Part shown: positions 31,564-38,340 of the stretch, in pieces | How positions within the stretch are numbered: the stretch's first letter is position 1 | Layout: every line of letters begins with the position of its first letter | Virus record (IMG/VR): IMGVR_UViG_3300032285_001468 | Span: 1-46,917 of that record | Source of the DNA: a virus | Length of the DNA stretch: 46,917 nt | Direction: 5' to 3' (one strand) | Notes under the pieces: generated by a model | Databases searched by the model: none | What the model was told of the DNA's origin: nothing | What the model saw: only the letters and a program-made list of their open reading frames with translations | Position numbers and translations under genes: made by a program

Positions 31564-31914
31564 TTAACGCCTATTCCTTTCCTGTTCTAAATAATCAAAA
31601 TACCCATTGATATCTTTATGAGCCTGACGGAAATCATCAGGTAGATCTACATTCTCTTCTTCACCATTGCTCCATTTGATATTTAAAGACCAAGCTTTTA
31701 TTATTGGTATTTCAACTATCCTAAAATCTTCCGGATCTGGTTCATCTTCCATATTGCCATCAACGACTGCATCATGGCATTGTTTGAAAAAATACTCCAG
31801 CTCTCCTTCTGCTTCTTCTAATGTAGCATAGACAGACGGATTATCATCTCCGTCTGACCATGTATTAGTCCAGCCACCACACAAACAAAACTCTTGCACT
31901 TCGTAAGCCATCAT
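31564..31914 (-). CDS. Acidic hypothetical protein, 116 aa
   Basis: 116 residues with about 29 Asp/Glu and few Lys/Arg, net strongly negative. Contains CLCGGWTNTW at the start and NIKWSNGEEENVDLPDDF. Binding site AAAGGAGA. Four-base overlap with the next upstream gene. No family named. Strong acidity is seen in DNA-mimic anti-defence proteins, but also in many neutral small phage proteins. Confidence 0.6.
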   Translation of the reverse strand: MMAYEVQEFCLCGGWTNTWSDGDDNPSVYATLEEAEGELEYFFKQCHDAVVDGNMEDEPDPEDFRIVEIPIIKAWSLNIKWSNGEEENVDLPDDFRQAHKDINGYFDYLEQERNRR

Positions 31915-32213
31915 TCATTCTCCTTTATTTCTTCAACGACCCATTCTTCTTCATATTCATAATCACAATATCTGCATTGAGTAAGCTCAATAACATCTTC
32001 CCAATTTTCATTTTCGTATGCTTCATGAATATCTTCAGAATTATCAAAATCCCCTACATTTTCATAGCACCAACCAGCAACATTCTCTTCTGTGTCTCTA
32101 AAGTCAAGTATGTCACGTGGATCATCATGGTCATATACATGCACAAACCATTTTTTATAAACTTTAATCTTCTTGCCTGTTACTTCATTAACGTAAATAT
32201 CACTCATCATCAT
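31911..32213 (-). CDS. Acidic hypothetical protein with CxxC, 100 aa
   Basis: 100 residues, about 30 Asp/Glu against 9 Lys/Arg. Starts with three Met codons (32213, 32210, 32207); the true start is unclear. Basic/aromatic start (KKIKVYKKWFVHVYDHDD) then an acidic body and a CRYCDYEYEEEW end. Overlaps the next upstream gene by 14 bases. Unknown. Confidence 0.55.
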   Translation of the reverse strand: MMMSDIYVNEVTGKKIKVYKKWFVHVYDHDDPRDILDFRDTEENVAGWCYENVGDFDNSEDIHEAYENENWEDVIELTQCRYCDYEYEEEWVVEEIKENE

Positions 32214-32361
32214 CTCCTAAATTAACAATGGTGACTTCTGTTTTACCTTCTAAAAACAATTCATTAGTCATTTTTAAAGCACCCTTTAGGGTTAATACAT
32301 AAGAATTGACTTCAAAACCAGCCATCTCTTCTTCACAATAAACACTATAACGATCACTCAT
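32200..32361 (-). CDS. Small acidic protein, 53 aa
   Basis: 53 codons from ATG 32361, opening MSDRYSVYCEEEMAGFEVNSY. Overlaps genes at both ends by 8 and 14 bases. Too short to classify; probably beta-rich with a single helix (LKGALKMTNELFL). Confidence 0.45.
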   Translation of the reverse strand: MSDRYSVYCEEEMAGFEVNSYVLTLKGALKMTNELFLEGKTEVTIVNLGDDDE

Positions 32362-32518
32362 CACTGCCCCCTTCGTATTTTCCGGTTAATAATTCATCAT
32401 AACTTATACCCATTTCATGAAAATTAAGACAAGCACCGCAAAGCATATCTTCTATGTTTTTGCTATTCTCTTTAATATAATCTTCATTTTCACCGCACCA
32501 ATTACAATTACTCATCAT
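32354..32518 (-). CDS. Small zinc-knuckle protein, 54 aa
   Basis: 54 codons, ATG at 32518 or 32515. Two CxxC motifs (NCNWCGE and LCGAC) 18 residues apart suggest a zinc ribbon. The rest is acidic. Overlaps its neighbours by 8 and 11 bases. Possible transcription or RNA-linked small protein; unknown. Confidence 0.5.
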   Translation of the reverse strand: MMSNCNWCGENEDYIKENSKNIEDMLCGACLNFHEMGISYDELLTGKYEGGSDE

Positions 32519-32708
32519 AGCTCCTCATCTGTAAATATGAATCAATGACCTCATAACCCAATTCGGTTAAGCGATCTTGAATGCGATCTTCATTATCATT
32601 TAACCACTCTTCACACTTTTTCATTGACCATTCCGGCTTCAAACATTGCACATCTTCTGCTCTCCACGGATTAGCACAATAAGCCTTGCCATACCATTTA
32701 ACACTCAT
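32508..32708 (-). CDS. Hypothetical protein, 66 aa
   Basis: 66 residues: MSVKWYGKAYCANPWRAEDVQCLKPEW, then a helical acidic body (EEWLNDNEDRIQDRLTELGYEVIDSYL). Binding site AAAGGTA. It starts 33 bases downstream (minus strand) of the conserved element at 32742-32763. Unknown. Confidence 0.5.
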   Translation of the reverse strand: MSVKWYGKAYCANPWRAEDVQCLKPEWSMKKCEEWLNDNEDRIQDRLTELGYEVIDSYLQMRSYDE

Positions 32709-32741
32709 AATTTTTACCTTTCATATAAAAATTGGAAATTT

Positions 32742-32763
32742 TCCCTTCAGCCGTGCATTTATA
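32742..32763 (-). repeat. 22-base gene-front element, copy 1
   Basis: On the minus strand it reads TATAAAT, one base, then CACGGCTGAAGGGA. One mismatch separates it from the copy at 35182-35203. Both copies end about 33 bases before a start codon. TATAAAT could be a -10 element but no matching -35 is evident; an RNA leader element is the alternative. Confidence 0.5.
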
Positions 32764-32778
32764 GTTACACGCCCACAC

Positions 32779-32940
32779 CTACCTACCATAAGTCTCCGTG
32801 TATTCTTCGATGTCCAATATCCGACAAATCTCGTTATACTCTTCGACTCCACTGCTACTCATACGCTGACATTCCCAGCCGAGATCTAAAATAAGATTTC
32901 GTAGGCGATCCAGCTCCTTGCCATGCGGTAATTTAGTCAT
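32779..32940 (-). CDS. Hypothetical protein, 53 aa
   Basis: 53 codons from ATG 32940 (MTKLPHGKELDRLRNLILDLGWECQ). A charged helix then an acidic helix with VEEYNEICRILDIEEY. Eight-base overlap with the gene upstream. Unknown. Confidence 0.45.
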   Translation of the reverse strand: MTKLPHGKELDRLRNLILDLGWECQRMSSSGVEEYNEICRILDIEEYTETYGR

Positions 32941-33136
32941 GATTATCTGCCAATCTCACTCTAACAATGTGAGCCACTCGATCAATAGCTACTTGGCGAT
33001 CTACAAATCTTCCTAGATCACGACCCATTGCCACGGCTTTAAAGTCATTAGCTCCGTTACATGTTACTTGACCCAATATACTTTTTGTCTTTGGATCATA
33101 ACAAATATCGTTACTTGTCCATGATAATGTTTTCAT
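32933..33136 (-). CDS. Hypothetical protein, 67 aa
   Basis: 67 residues. Beta-rich: KTLSWTSNDICYDPKTKSILGQVTCNGANDFKAVAMGRDLGRFVDRQVAIDRV. Less acidic than neighbours. Binding site GGGGAGAG. Four-base overlap with the upstream gene. No family recognised. Confidence 0.5.
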   Translation of the reverse strand: MKTLSWTSNDICYDPKTKSILGQVTCNGANDFKAVAMGRDLGRFVDRQVAIDRVAHIVRVRLADNHD

Positions 33137-33297
33137 TGCTGACTCTCCCCTATAAAATTAATCGTTGCATTTTTAATATCAGTAGGCTCTAAATCACTAT
33201 AAACGCACCAAAATTTCTCTTGTGCATCATGATAATCTTCAGCTTCTACCATGGTTTTATATATCACCATTTCACTTGCTTCAATATAAAATTTCAT
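33133..33297 (-). CDS. Hypothetical protein, 54 aa
   Basis: 54 residues from ATG 33297 (binding site AAAGGAGAGAGC directly upstream; a longer reading to 33342 lacks one). FYIEASEMVIYKTMVEAEDYHDAQEKFW looks like a beta strand plus helix, similar to small phage proteins that feature an A-x-(D/N)-x-x-(D/E)A motif. Unknown role. Confidence 0.5.
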   Translation of the reverse strand: MKFYIEASEMVIYKTMVEAEDYHDAQEKFWCVYSDLEPTDIKNATINFIGESQQ

Positions 33298-33334
33298 GCT
33301 CTCTCCTTTGGTTACGATTATCAAATGATAATCA

Positions 33335-33358
33335 GATAGCACTCCGTAGAATGCTATC
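33335..33358 (-). repeat. UUC-N4-GAG hairpin, copy E
   Basis: Stem GATAGCA/TGCTATC with minus-strand loop TTCTACGGAG. Inside the loop C-UACG-G is a UNCG-type tetraloop. Lies 6 bases after the stop of the Api92-like gene. An adjacent second palindrome GATTATCA/TGATAATC occupies 33316-33333. Confidence 0.6.
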
Positions 33359-33363
33359 GGATT

Positions 33364-33873
33364 TCACTCGTATTCAATCTTGCTGGTTTCTTCCCCATAT
33401 TCAGTAGAATACGTTCCCATGAATCCCATGCCTTCTTCTTCATAATCGCACACGATATCATAGTCATTTTCATCGATCTCTTCATCTTCAATGGCACGAT
33501 TTCTGCCGTCCAAATACATAAAGAATTCTATTGGCGGAGACCATGCGGTGTCAAACACGGCATAAAATGTATCTCCCTTGACATAAGAATCAAAAGAGTC
33601 TGCATTGATATCCCATTTTGTTCCCCAATTTGCTACGCACCAATCATACCAATTTTTATAACCATACTTTTCTAAATTGGCTTGTTCTTTAGCTTCCAGC
33701 TCCTTTTGCTTTTCATCATCACTATATGATCCAGCGATCGTGTCAATCAGATCTTCCGGACACGGATATAAAGTCTGCATGAATCGACCGGAGTCCCATG
33801 CATCTTTAAGTTTTTGGATCTTTGCTGGATCTTTGCTTGTGATTCTTAAATTATTACTGCACCAATTAGGCAT
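33364..33873 (-). CDS. Api92-like (DUF1281) protein
   Basis: 169 residues. MPNWCSNNLRITSKDPAKIQKL and YPCPEDL, NWGTKWD, AWSPPIEFF follow the Api92-like family with a ferredoxin-like domain, frequent in phages and mobile elements; function unknown. The C-terminal third is very acidic (EDEEIDENDYDIVCDYEEEG). Binding site in the pattern ACGAAAGGGGAA. Followed by hairpin copy E. Confidence 0.75.
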   Translation of the reverse strand: MPNWCSNNLRITSKDPAKIQKLKDAWDSGRFMQTLYPCPEDLIDTIAGSYSDDEKQKELEAKEQANLEKYGYKNWYDWCVANWGTKWDINADSFDSYVKGDTFYAVFDTAWSPPIEFFMYLDGRNRAIEDEEIDENDYDIVCDYEEEGMGFMGTYSTEYGEETSKIEYE

Positions 33874-34039
33874 ATAATTCCCCTTTCGTTAATTTTTCTA
33901 ATTGTTTTCTAGCACCTTGTAATTGTTCAGCTAACATCTGATCGAAGTCATTACCAGCTCGATCAAATAGCTCTATTTCAATATCATGAAGATCACTCAC
34001 GATATTAAATAATTTTTCTGCTTTTACTTTGCTATGCAT
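33866..34039 (-). CDS. Small helical protein, 57 aa
   Basis: 57 codons from ATG 34039, binding site AAGGAGA. Entirely helical and amphipathic (AEKLFNIVSDLHDIEIELFDRAG...EQLQGARKQLEKL). Eight-base overlap with the Api92-like gene, so probably co-translated. Unknown. Confidence 0.5.
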   Translation of the reverse strand: MHSKVKAEKLFNIVSDLHDIEIELFDRAGNDFDQMLAEQLQGARKQLEKLTKGELYA

Positions 34040-34049
34040 AATTCTCTCC

Positions 34050-34538
34050 TTAAATTAAACTGCCGTTATCGTAAAATTCATACTCATTACAATCTACCAT
34101 TTCTTTGTAATACTCAAATGACTCTTGATATTCCATATCAGCTTTAATGCTTTTTAACCCAGCATCAATCGCATCTTCAAAAGCCCCCTTGATATTGCCA
34201 TTACCTTTTACAGAATCAATGAACGTCTGCTTCATGTCATAGTAGACGCAATATCCGTCTTCATTGGCATCGATCATCTTGATAGCTTTATCAAAATTTA
34301 TGCCCCTAAACGCATCATTGGTGGCATCAGTATCAATAAAGCTATTTCCATAAGTAGATAATTCATAATTCTTGATGCTAACGCCAAAAGCATCAGCAAA
34401 AGCTCTAACAGACTTTATGCCTTCATCGACCCAATGATAATCAAAGTATTGACTAGTGACATAATTCTCCCAAGCTTTCTTTTGTGCTTCTTCAGATAGC
34501 TCACTAAACTTAAATACATTAAAAGATAATACTCTCAT
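34050..34538 (-). CDS. Conserved hypothetical phage protein, 162 aa
   Basis: 162 residues. FNVFKFSELSEEAQKKAWENYV and the later FSGI-like core (NDAFRGINFDKAIKMID, YCVYYDMKQTF) occur in conserved but unassigned proteins of phages and plasmids. Mostly helical and acidic. The ribosome binding site contains GAAAGGGA (34544-34551 on the complement), complementary to the loop of the putative small RNA at 26781. Confidence 0.6.
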   Translation of the reverse strand: MRVLSFNVFKFSELSEEAQKKAWENYVTSQYFDYHWVDEGIKSVRAFADAFGVSIKNYELSTYGNSFIDTDATNDAFRGINFDKAIKMIDANEDGYCVYYDMKQTFIDSVKGNGNIKGAFEDAIDAGLKSIKADMEYQESFEYYKEMVDCNEYEFYDNGSLI

Positions 34539-34572
34539 ATATTTCCCTTTCGTAAATGGCTAATATCAGCCC

Positions 34573-34599
34573 CCAAGCTCCCTAGAATAAGAAGCTTGG
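34573..34599 (-). repeat. UUC-N4-GAG hairpin, copy A
   Basis: CCAAGCT and AGCTTGG pair over seven bases; the minus-strand loop region includes TTCTAGGGAG. The pairing near the loop is less regular than in the other copies. Lies 8 bases after the stop of the gene at 34608-34985. Confidence 0.55.
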
Positions 34600-34607
34600 A
34601 GATAATA

Positions 34608-34985
34608 CTATGCTACTTTTTTGTTATCGTGACCTTTACAGAAGAATCTAAATTCCGGATAATATCCTTCGAAAAGTTTAATCCTATCTCCTTTAAGACC
34701 AATTTTCAATACTATGACTAGATCGTCCTTGATAATGTATTCATAGTCTTGACCGCAATCTTGCTCTGCAAATGGTGGATAAAGATAAGTATTACCCCAA
34801 TCACCATTTTTTAGCTTTTCTACAACCGAAGCCGATAAGCATTCTATTCCATTGTTTTTTGTTTCGACCAATACTTCAGCCAATTCAGCTCCATGGACAG
34901 ACGGAAAGCCGTCATATTGTCTGTAAATACATACCAATGGCATGTCTGCATCATTGTAAATATAGGTTAATGAACGTGTTCCCAT
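34608..34985 (-). CDS. Conserved hypothetical phage protein, 125 aa
   Basis: 125 residues. MGTRSLTYIYNDADMPLVCIYRQYDGFPSVHGAELAEVL is a well conserved opening in unassigned phage and bacterial proteins. The second half is beta-rich (YEYIIKDDLVIVLKIGLKG) with a basic end. Binding site AAGGAGA. Function unknown. Confidence 0.65.
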   Translation of the reverse strand: MGTRSLTYIYNDADMPLVCIYRQYDGFPSVHGAELAEVLVETKNNGIECLSASVVEKLKNGDWGNTYLYPPFAEQDCGQDYEYIIKDDLVIVLKIGLKGDRIKLFEGYYPEFRFFCKGHDNKKVA

Positions 34986-35149
34986 GTTTTCTCCTTAATT
35001 ATAAAGTTTTCTGAATCTACCCAGCGATGATCCGGATCTTCCTTGACCCAGCTCAACGCCCCTTCTTTTGAATCAAAACGTATAGTGCTTATACGCAATC
35101 CTTCTTGTTCATGGCATAAAATCCAGCCCCAATCATTAAACTTAATCAT
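34967..35149 (-). CDS. Hypothetical protein, 60 aa
   Basis: 60 residues; Trp-rich for its size (NDWGWIL, SWVKEDPDHRWVD, TWEHVH). Binding site TGGAGAAA. Overlaps the next gene by 19 bases. It starts 33 bases after the second copy of the 22-base element. Unknown. Confidence 0.5.
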   Translation of the reverse strand: MIKFNDWGWILCHEQEGLRISTIRFDSKEGALSWVKEDPDHRWVDSENFIIKEKTWEHVH

Positions 35150-35181
35150 ATTTTCTCCAAATGACTAAAGGGACAGAAAAG

Positions 35182-35203
35182 TCCCTTCAGCCGTGTATTT
35201 ATA
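35182..35203 (-). repeat. 22-base gene-front element, copy 2
   Basis: Same sequence as 32742-32763 with one difference (T for C). On the minus strand it continues into a GGGAC-(6)-GTCCC hairpin (GGGAC revcomp of 35170-35186), so the element may be a leader hairpin. The same 33-base distance to the next start as in copy 1. Confidence 0.5.
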
Positions 35204-35224
35204 AATCTACCAATCGACCCAGCA

Positions 35225-35503
35225 TTATTCAGTCTGCCGAGCAACGTCCATAATGTATTTAAACAGAATAAACTTTGCCACGTTCAGCTCTTGGCGGAGT
35301 CGATTCTCTTCAGCCGTTTGATCTTCAGACTCTTGATTGCAAAATCTTTCTTGCAGATTCGAGAGATGACCAGCCAAAACCATTCCGGCATCATAGATCG
35401 AATGCCCAGCATCGTCCGCAACGAGATCCACGATCAAGCGAGACGGCATGCCGTAGCATTGTTTTTCCCAAGCCAAAATTTCGGCTTCTGTTCTATTTTC
35501 CAT
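35225..35503 (-). CDS. Hypothetical protein, 92 aa
   Basis: 92 residues, helical and acidic: EAEILAWEKQCYGMPSRLIVDLVADDAGHSIYDAGMVLAGHLSNLQERF. Weak resemblance to small phage proteins that flank nucleic-acid enzymes; no domain assigned. Noticeably higher GC than the late genes, as in the rest of 35-38 kb. Confidence 0.5.
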   Translation of the reverse strand: MENRTEAEILAWEKQCYGMPSRLIVDLVADDAGHSIYDAGMVLAGHLSNLQERFCNQESEDQTAEENRLRQELNVAKFILFKYIMDVARQTE

Positions 35504-35542
35504 AAAATTCCCCTTTTCTGTTATGGCTTAAAGACAAGCCCA

Positions 35543-35569
35543 TAAGCCCACTCTTATCGAATGAGCTTA
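35543..35569 (-). repeat. UUC-N4-GAG hairpin, copy B
   Basis: TAAGCCCA and TGAGCTTA pair (one G:U), minus-strand loop TTCGATAAGAG, one base longer than the others. Lies 9 bases after the stop of the gene at 35579-35944. Confidence 0.55.
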
Positions 35570-35578
35570 AAGACCGCC

Positions 35579-35944
35579 CTACTTATCACCCAACGACCAT
35601 GCGACCGACTCCAAAGCATACCAAGCCAAGCCATTGTAGACGCTGGTGCGATCGTCCGACTCCGGATCATAAAGACCGGAAGCGATCTCGTCTTCAGTCA
35701 TGCCTTCGAAGCATCGAAAGCCCCTTAACATCTCCAAAAGACCCAAACCGAAGTCGTCTGCATCACGTTTTAAAGCTTCGATGATGGGCTTGAAGTTTTT
35801 CTTCGTGAAGTCGATCGTCTCATGGTAATAAATAAAACCGGAGACACCACCGGACGCCCCACTCTGTAAAATGTCCGGTATTGCTTCGAGAAATTCTTCC
35901 CTTGATCCGTATTGGTCAATGACTGCTTGTTCTAATGTTTTCAT
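35579..35944 (-). CDS. Conserved phage protein, DUF7222-like
   Basis: 121 residues. QYGSREEFLEAIPDILQSGASGGVSGFIYYHETIDFTKKNFKPIIEALKRDADDFG resembles small phage proteins with a GGxxGFIYYxxT motif (I would place it with DUF7222, not firmly). Acidic and helical C-terminus. Binding site AAGGGGAAA. No function known. Confidence 0.55.
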   Translation of the reverse strand: MKTLEQAVIDQYGSREEFLEAIPDILQSGASGGVSGFIYYHETIDFTKKNFKPIIEALKRDADDFGLGLLEMLRGFRCFEGMTEDEIASGLYDPESDDRTSVYNGLAWYALESVAWSLGDK

Positions 35945-35953
35945 GGTTTCCCC

Positions 35954-36175
35954 TTAAATTGATTGAATTAATTTTTGAATGCTTTCAGCAGATCGAATCC
36001 AAGCTTCCGGATCAATTATGCTTCTCTGCCAATCCTTGTCTTGCTTTATGATCTCACGATTAGCCAAAACTTCGTCAGCTTGGCGGATCAATGCTTCATA
36101 AATAAAGCAATAGGTCACCGGATCTCTGCGATCCAGCTCCGCTTTAATTGCTTGTGCTAGTGATTTCTTTTTCAT
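35954..36175 (-). CDS. Hypothetical protein, 73 aa
   Basis: 73 residues. Basic start (MKKKSLAQAIKAELDRRDPVTYCFIYEALIRQ) then helices. Binding site AAAGGAGAGAGC. Only 9 bases separate it from the next downstream gene. Unknown. Confidence 0.5.
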   Translation of the reverse strand: MKKKSLAQAIKAELDRRDPVTYCFIYEALIRQADEVLANREIIKQDKDWQRSIIDPEAWIRSAESIQKLIQSI

Positions 36176-36185
36176 GCTCTCTCCT

Positions 36186-36338
36186 TTAATAAAGATCTAT
36201 TTCATCATTGAAGAAACGATCTTCCCAAACTTCGAGAAGATCTTCCTTGGTGTTAGCGTTCCAATCATCTTCGAAGCCTTCAGAGCTTCCAAAATGATCT
36301 TCTTTCCATGCTTCTAAAGCTTTCTTTTTGTCTTTCAT
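36186..36338 (-). CDS. Small acidic protein, 50 aa
   Basis: 50 codons from ATG 36338 (binding site AAAGGAGAGAGC). After KDKKKALEAWKEDHFG it is very acidic (GFEDDW, KEDLLEVWED, NDEIDLY) and Trp-containing. Four-base overlap with the gene upstream. Unknown; DNA-mimic or inhibitor possible but not shown. Confidence 0.5.
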   Translation of the reverse strand: MKDKKKALEAWKEDHFGSSEGFEDDWNANTKEDLLEVWEDRFFNDEIDLY

Positions 36339-36532
36339 GCTCTCTCCTTTAAACGATTGCAAAACTTGATTAAACGGATAAAAAACCGCTTCGACTGCTT
36401 GGAATTACGGAAGCGGATCGCTTGGACATACAATCCCCAAAGATATTCGATCCGGTGCTGGTGATCCAGCTCTGAAAGCTCCTTGTAGATTAATCCGTCC
36501 CTTTTTAAGTAATGACTAGCGAAAATGTTCAT
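36335..36532 (-). CDS. Hypothetical basic protein, 65 aa
   Basis: 65 residues from ATG 36532 with binding site AGGAGAGAGT; a 45-codon longer reading runs back across hairpin copy C and into the previous gene and is unlikely. Basic: HYLKRDGLIYKELSELDHQHRIEYLWGLYVQAIRFRNSKQSKRFF. Helical, possibly nucleic-acid-binding. Unknown. Confidence 0.5.
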   Translation of the reverse strand: MNIFASHYLKRDGLIYKELSELDHQHRIEYLWGLYVQAIRFRNSKQSKRFFIRLIKFCNRLKERA

Positions 36533-36564
36533 ACTCTCTCCTAGTAATGATCGAAAACCGATCC

Positions 36565-36592
36565 CCAAGCTCACTCGATCGAATAAGCTTGG
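36565..36592 (-). repeat. UUC-N4-GAG hairpin, copy C
   Basis: CCAAGCTCA and TAAGCTTGG pair over nine bases with one wobble; the minus-strand loop is TTCGATCGAG. Best-paired copy of the family. Lies 10 bases after the stop of the gene at 36603-36767. Confidence 0.65.
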
Positions 36593-36602
36593 AAGCGACT
36601 CT

Positions 36603-36767
36603 CTATTCTTGCTGGTGCTTGTAATACAGATCAAGGAAGGCTTGTGCGGACGTTTGATCGTATTCAAAAATCTCTAGATCGCTGGAAGCTCCTAGTAGAT
36701 TTTCTAAAAGCTCGATTGCGGTTTCTAGATCTAGATCGCTGGTCGTGAATGTTCTTGGCTTAATCAT
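36603..36767 (-). CDS. Hypothetical protein, 54 aa
   Basis: 54 residues from ATG 36767 (binding site GGGGGCT; a TTG at 36797 is less likely as it lies in the preceding gene). Sequence MIKPRTFTTSDLDLETAIELLENLLGASSD, acidic and helical. One base separates it from the stop of the upstream gene. Unknown. Confidence 0.45.
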   Translation of the reverse strand: MIKPRTFTTSDLDLETAIELLENLLGASSDLEIFEYDQTSAQAFLDLYYKHQQE

Positions 36768-36768
36768 A

Positions 36769-36945
36769 TTAAAAGCCCCCAGCATATTCTTTGCCAAATT
36801 CCACTAGATCGCCCCTTTTTAAAAGCCTTATGGCTTCAGCTAGGGCTTCTGCTTCTGTTTCATACTCCGACTCTTCCGGCTTCGAATGGATCGAAGATCT
36901 TGCTAAAACGTAAAACTGCTCTTTAAAAGGTGAGATTCTGTTCAT
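36769..36945 (-). CDS. Hypothetical protein, 58 aa
   Basis: 58 codons from ATG 36945 in an ATGA overlap with the gene upstream. Opens MNRISPFKEQFYVLARSSIHSKPEESEYETEAE then a helix and GDLVEFGKEYAGG, suggesting a small beta-alpha fold. Unknown. The stop and the next start are one base apart. Confidence 0.5.
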   Translation of the reverse strand: MNRISPFKEQFYVLARSSIHSKPEESEYETEAEALAEAIRLLKRGDLVEFGKEYAGGF

Positions 36946-37136
36946 GTTAGATCCTTTTCTTTTTGATAATTGAAAGTAAGTTTTGACAATAGATCGTCCA
37001 CTTCGTCCAGCAGGTCATCTTTTGTCGATCCTAAAAGAATCAGAGATTCATCGATCCTTTTAATTTGTTTCTTTTTGTCTGCAACCAAGCTTCTTAATCT
37101 TTCGATTTCTTTCACTACTTCTCCAAGTTTTGTCAT
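36942..37136 (-). CDS. Coiled-coil protein, first gene of leftward module
   Basis: 64 residues from ATG 37136 (binding site AAAGGAGAAACC); the longer frame to 37292 has no start support. Heptad coiled coil LGEVVKEIERLRSLVADKKKQIKRIDESLILLG...LLDEVDDLLSKL. As the most upstream minus-strand gene, it follows the candidate promoter at 37318-37346 after a leader of about 175 bases that includes hairpin copy D. Confidence 0.55.
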   Translation of the reverse strand: MTKLGEVVKEIERLRSLVADKKKQIKRIDESLILLGSTKDDLLDEVDDLLSKLTFNYQKEKDLT

Positions 37137-37161
37137 GGTTTCTCCTTTAAGTTTAAACCCC

Positions 37162-37187
37162 CAAGCCAACTCCAAAGAATAGGCTTG
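37162..37187 (-). repeat. UUC-N4-GAG hairpin, copy D
   Basis: CAAGCC(AA) and (TA)GGCTTG with one mismatch; the minus-strand loop is TTCTTTGGAG. Unlike the other copies it has no gene directly upstream and would lie in the 5' leader of the leftward operon. Confidence 0.6.
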
Positions 37188-37317
37188 AAGATTGCACTTG
37201 ATCGACTTGTCCCAAACTACAGGCGTCCGCCTCGATCGCCCAGCGTTGTCAGCTCTGGTCAGCTGGTAAAAGCTTATAGATCGATAAACCAAGTCCGATC
37301 GTCTTTTACTAAATAGA

Positions 37318-37346
37318 ATTGTCTTTGATATTTAAAAAATGTGCAA
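37318..37346 (-). promoter_or_regulatory. Candidate leftward promoter
   Basis: On the minus strand TTGCAC (37341-37346) is 17 bases from GACAAT (37318-37323), a fair sigma70-like pair. Sequence around it is the most AT-rich part of the 37.1-37.7 kb gap. It would drive the minus-strand small-gene module. Confidence 0.4.
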
Positions 37347-37380
37347 GTATTTAAAGCATTTATTTTCAGTGAGTCATCGA

Positions 37381-38340
37381 AGCATCGAAGACCGATCAAA
37401 GAGATCCAGCTGGATCGATCCGATCACTTTTGCGGCACTCGATCGCTGAAACCAGCTCCAGCTCTGAAAACTTTCCGCCCCCCTTCTATTTCTATGGCTA
37501 AAAGCGAAGCGATCAGCCCAGCATCGAATATCCTATTACTACCTATAGAGAGATATCACCAAGGGAGAGATCGTGCGTCAAAATCGATCTATGCGATCCG
37601 GTCTGCTTCTTTTTTAAGCAAATATAGAGTAAAATGATCGTTTTAACATTGTTCCTACTTTATACCCATGAAGATCAACAGATCACAGATCCGAGAAGCA
37701 CTCGACCAGCTCCCAATAGAAGAGATCCTGCTAGGTAACAAGGCAGAGCCTAACACCTTAACCCACAAGCAAAAAGCCTTTGCCGAAGAGATAGCCAAGG
37801 GAGCAACCAAGGCTGGAGCTTACAAGAAGGCGTATCAATCCAAGGGGACAAGTCACACGAGAAGCCGTGAAGCATCGAAGCTTTTAGAAAACCCCCAAGT
37901 CTCCACCCATGTCGAGCAGATAAAACTAGCGATCGAGGCACAGAAATACCTTTTTCCTGCTCATTTAAGGGCATTAGCTATCCAGCAACTCACCGAAAAG
38001 GCTCTAGATCCTACGATCCCCCCAGCCATTCAAGTCCGATGCCTAGAGCTGATCGGTAAAATGTCAGATGTAGCACTCTTCCAAGAACGCAAGGAGATCC
38101 AACAGACCGCCACGACCAGCGAAGCCAAGTCCAAGCTTATATCTACTTTGGCAGAGGCGATCAGATCCAGCAGATCTTTATCTGTAGACCGGAAGAAAGA
38201 TGCTGAAGACTTACTGAAGGAGATCACAGGAGACGATCCGATCACGATCGACCAGATCCCAACGATCGAAGACCCAGCGGAAGATAATCCGGAAGATCTA
38301 TCAGCTGGAGTCCAAGTCCAAACAGATCCGGAGATCGATG
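37381..38340. other. GATC-dense region over the terminase small-subunit 5' part
   Basis: By hand count about 32 GATC sites occur in these 960 bases, where roughly 4 are expected by chance. They fall both in the non-coding part (37,381-37,667) and in the first 70 percent of the next gene. A further 26 or so lie in 36,181-37,320. Density drops to near zero from 38,341 on. The gap also has no credible gene on the plus strand. Candidate roles: packaging (pac) site, replication origin or methylation-sensitive control. Confidence 0.6.

Noticed and set aside
32646-32894. Two plus-strand readings opposite the small leftward genes
   Set aside because: They oppose a continuous set of minus-strand genes with good binding sites and lack their own.
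37341-37637. A 98-codon plus-strand reading with GTG start in the terS upstream gap
   Set aside because: No ribosome binding site, unusual amino acid mix, overlaps the candidate leftward promoter and the GATC-dense non-coding stretch; I read the gap as non-coding.
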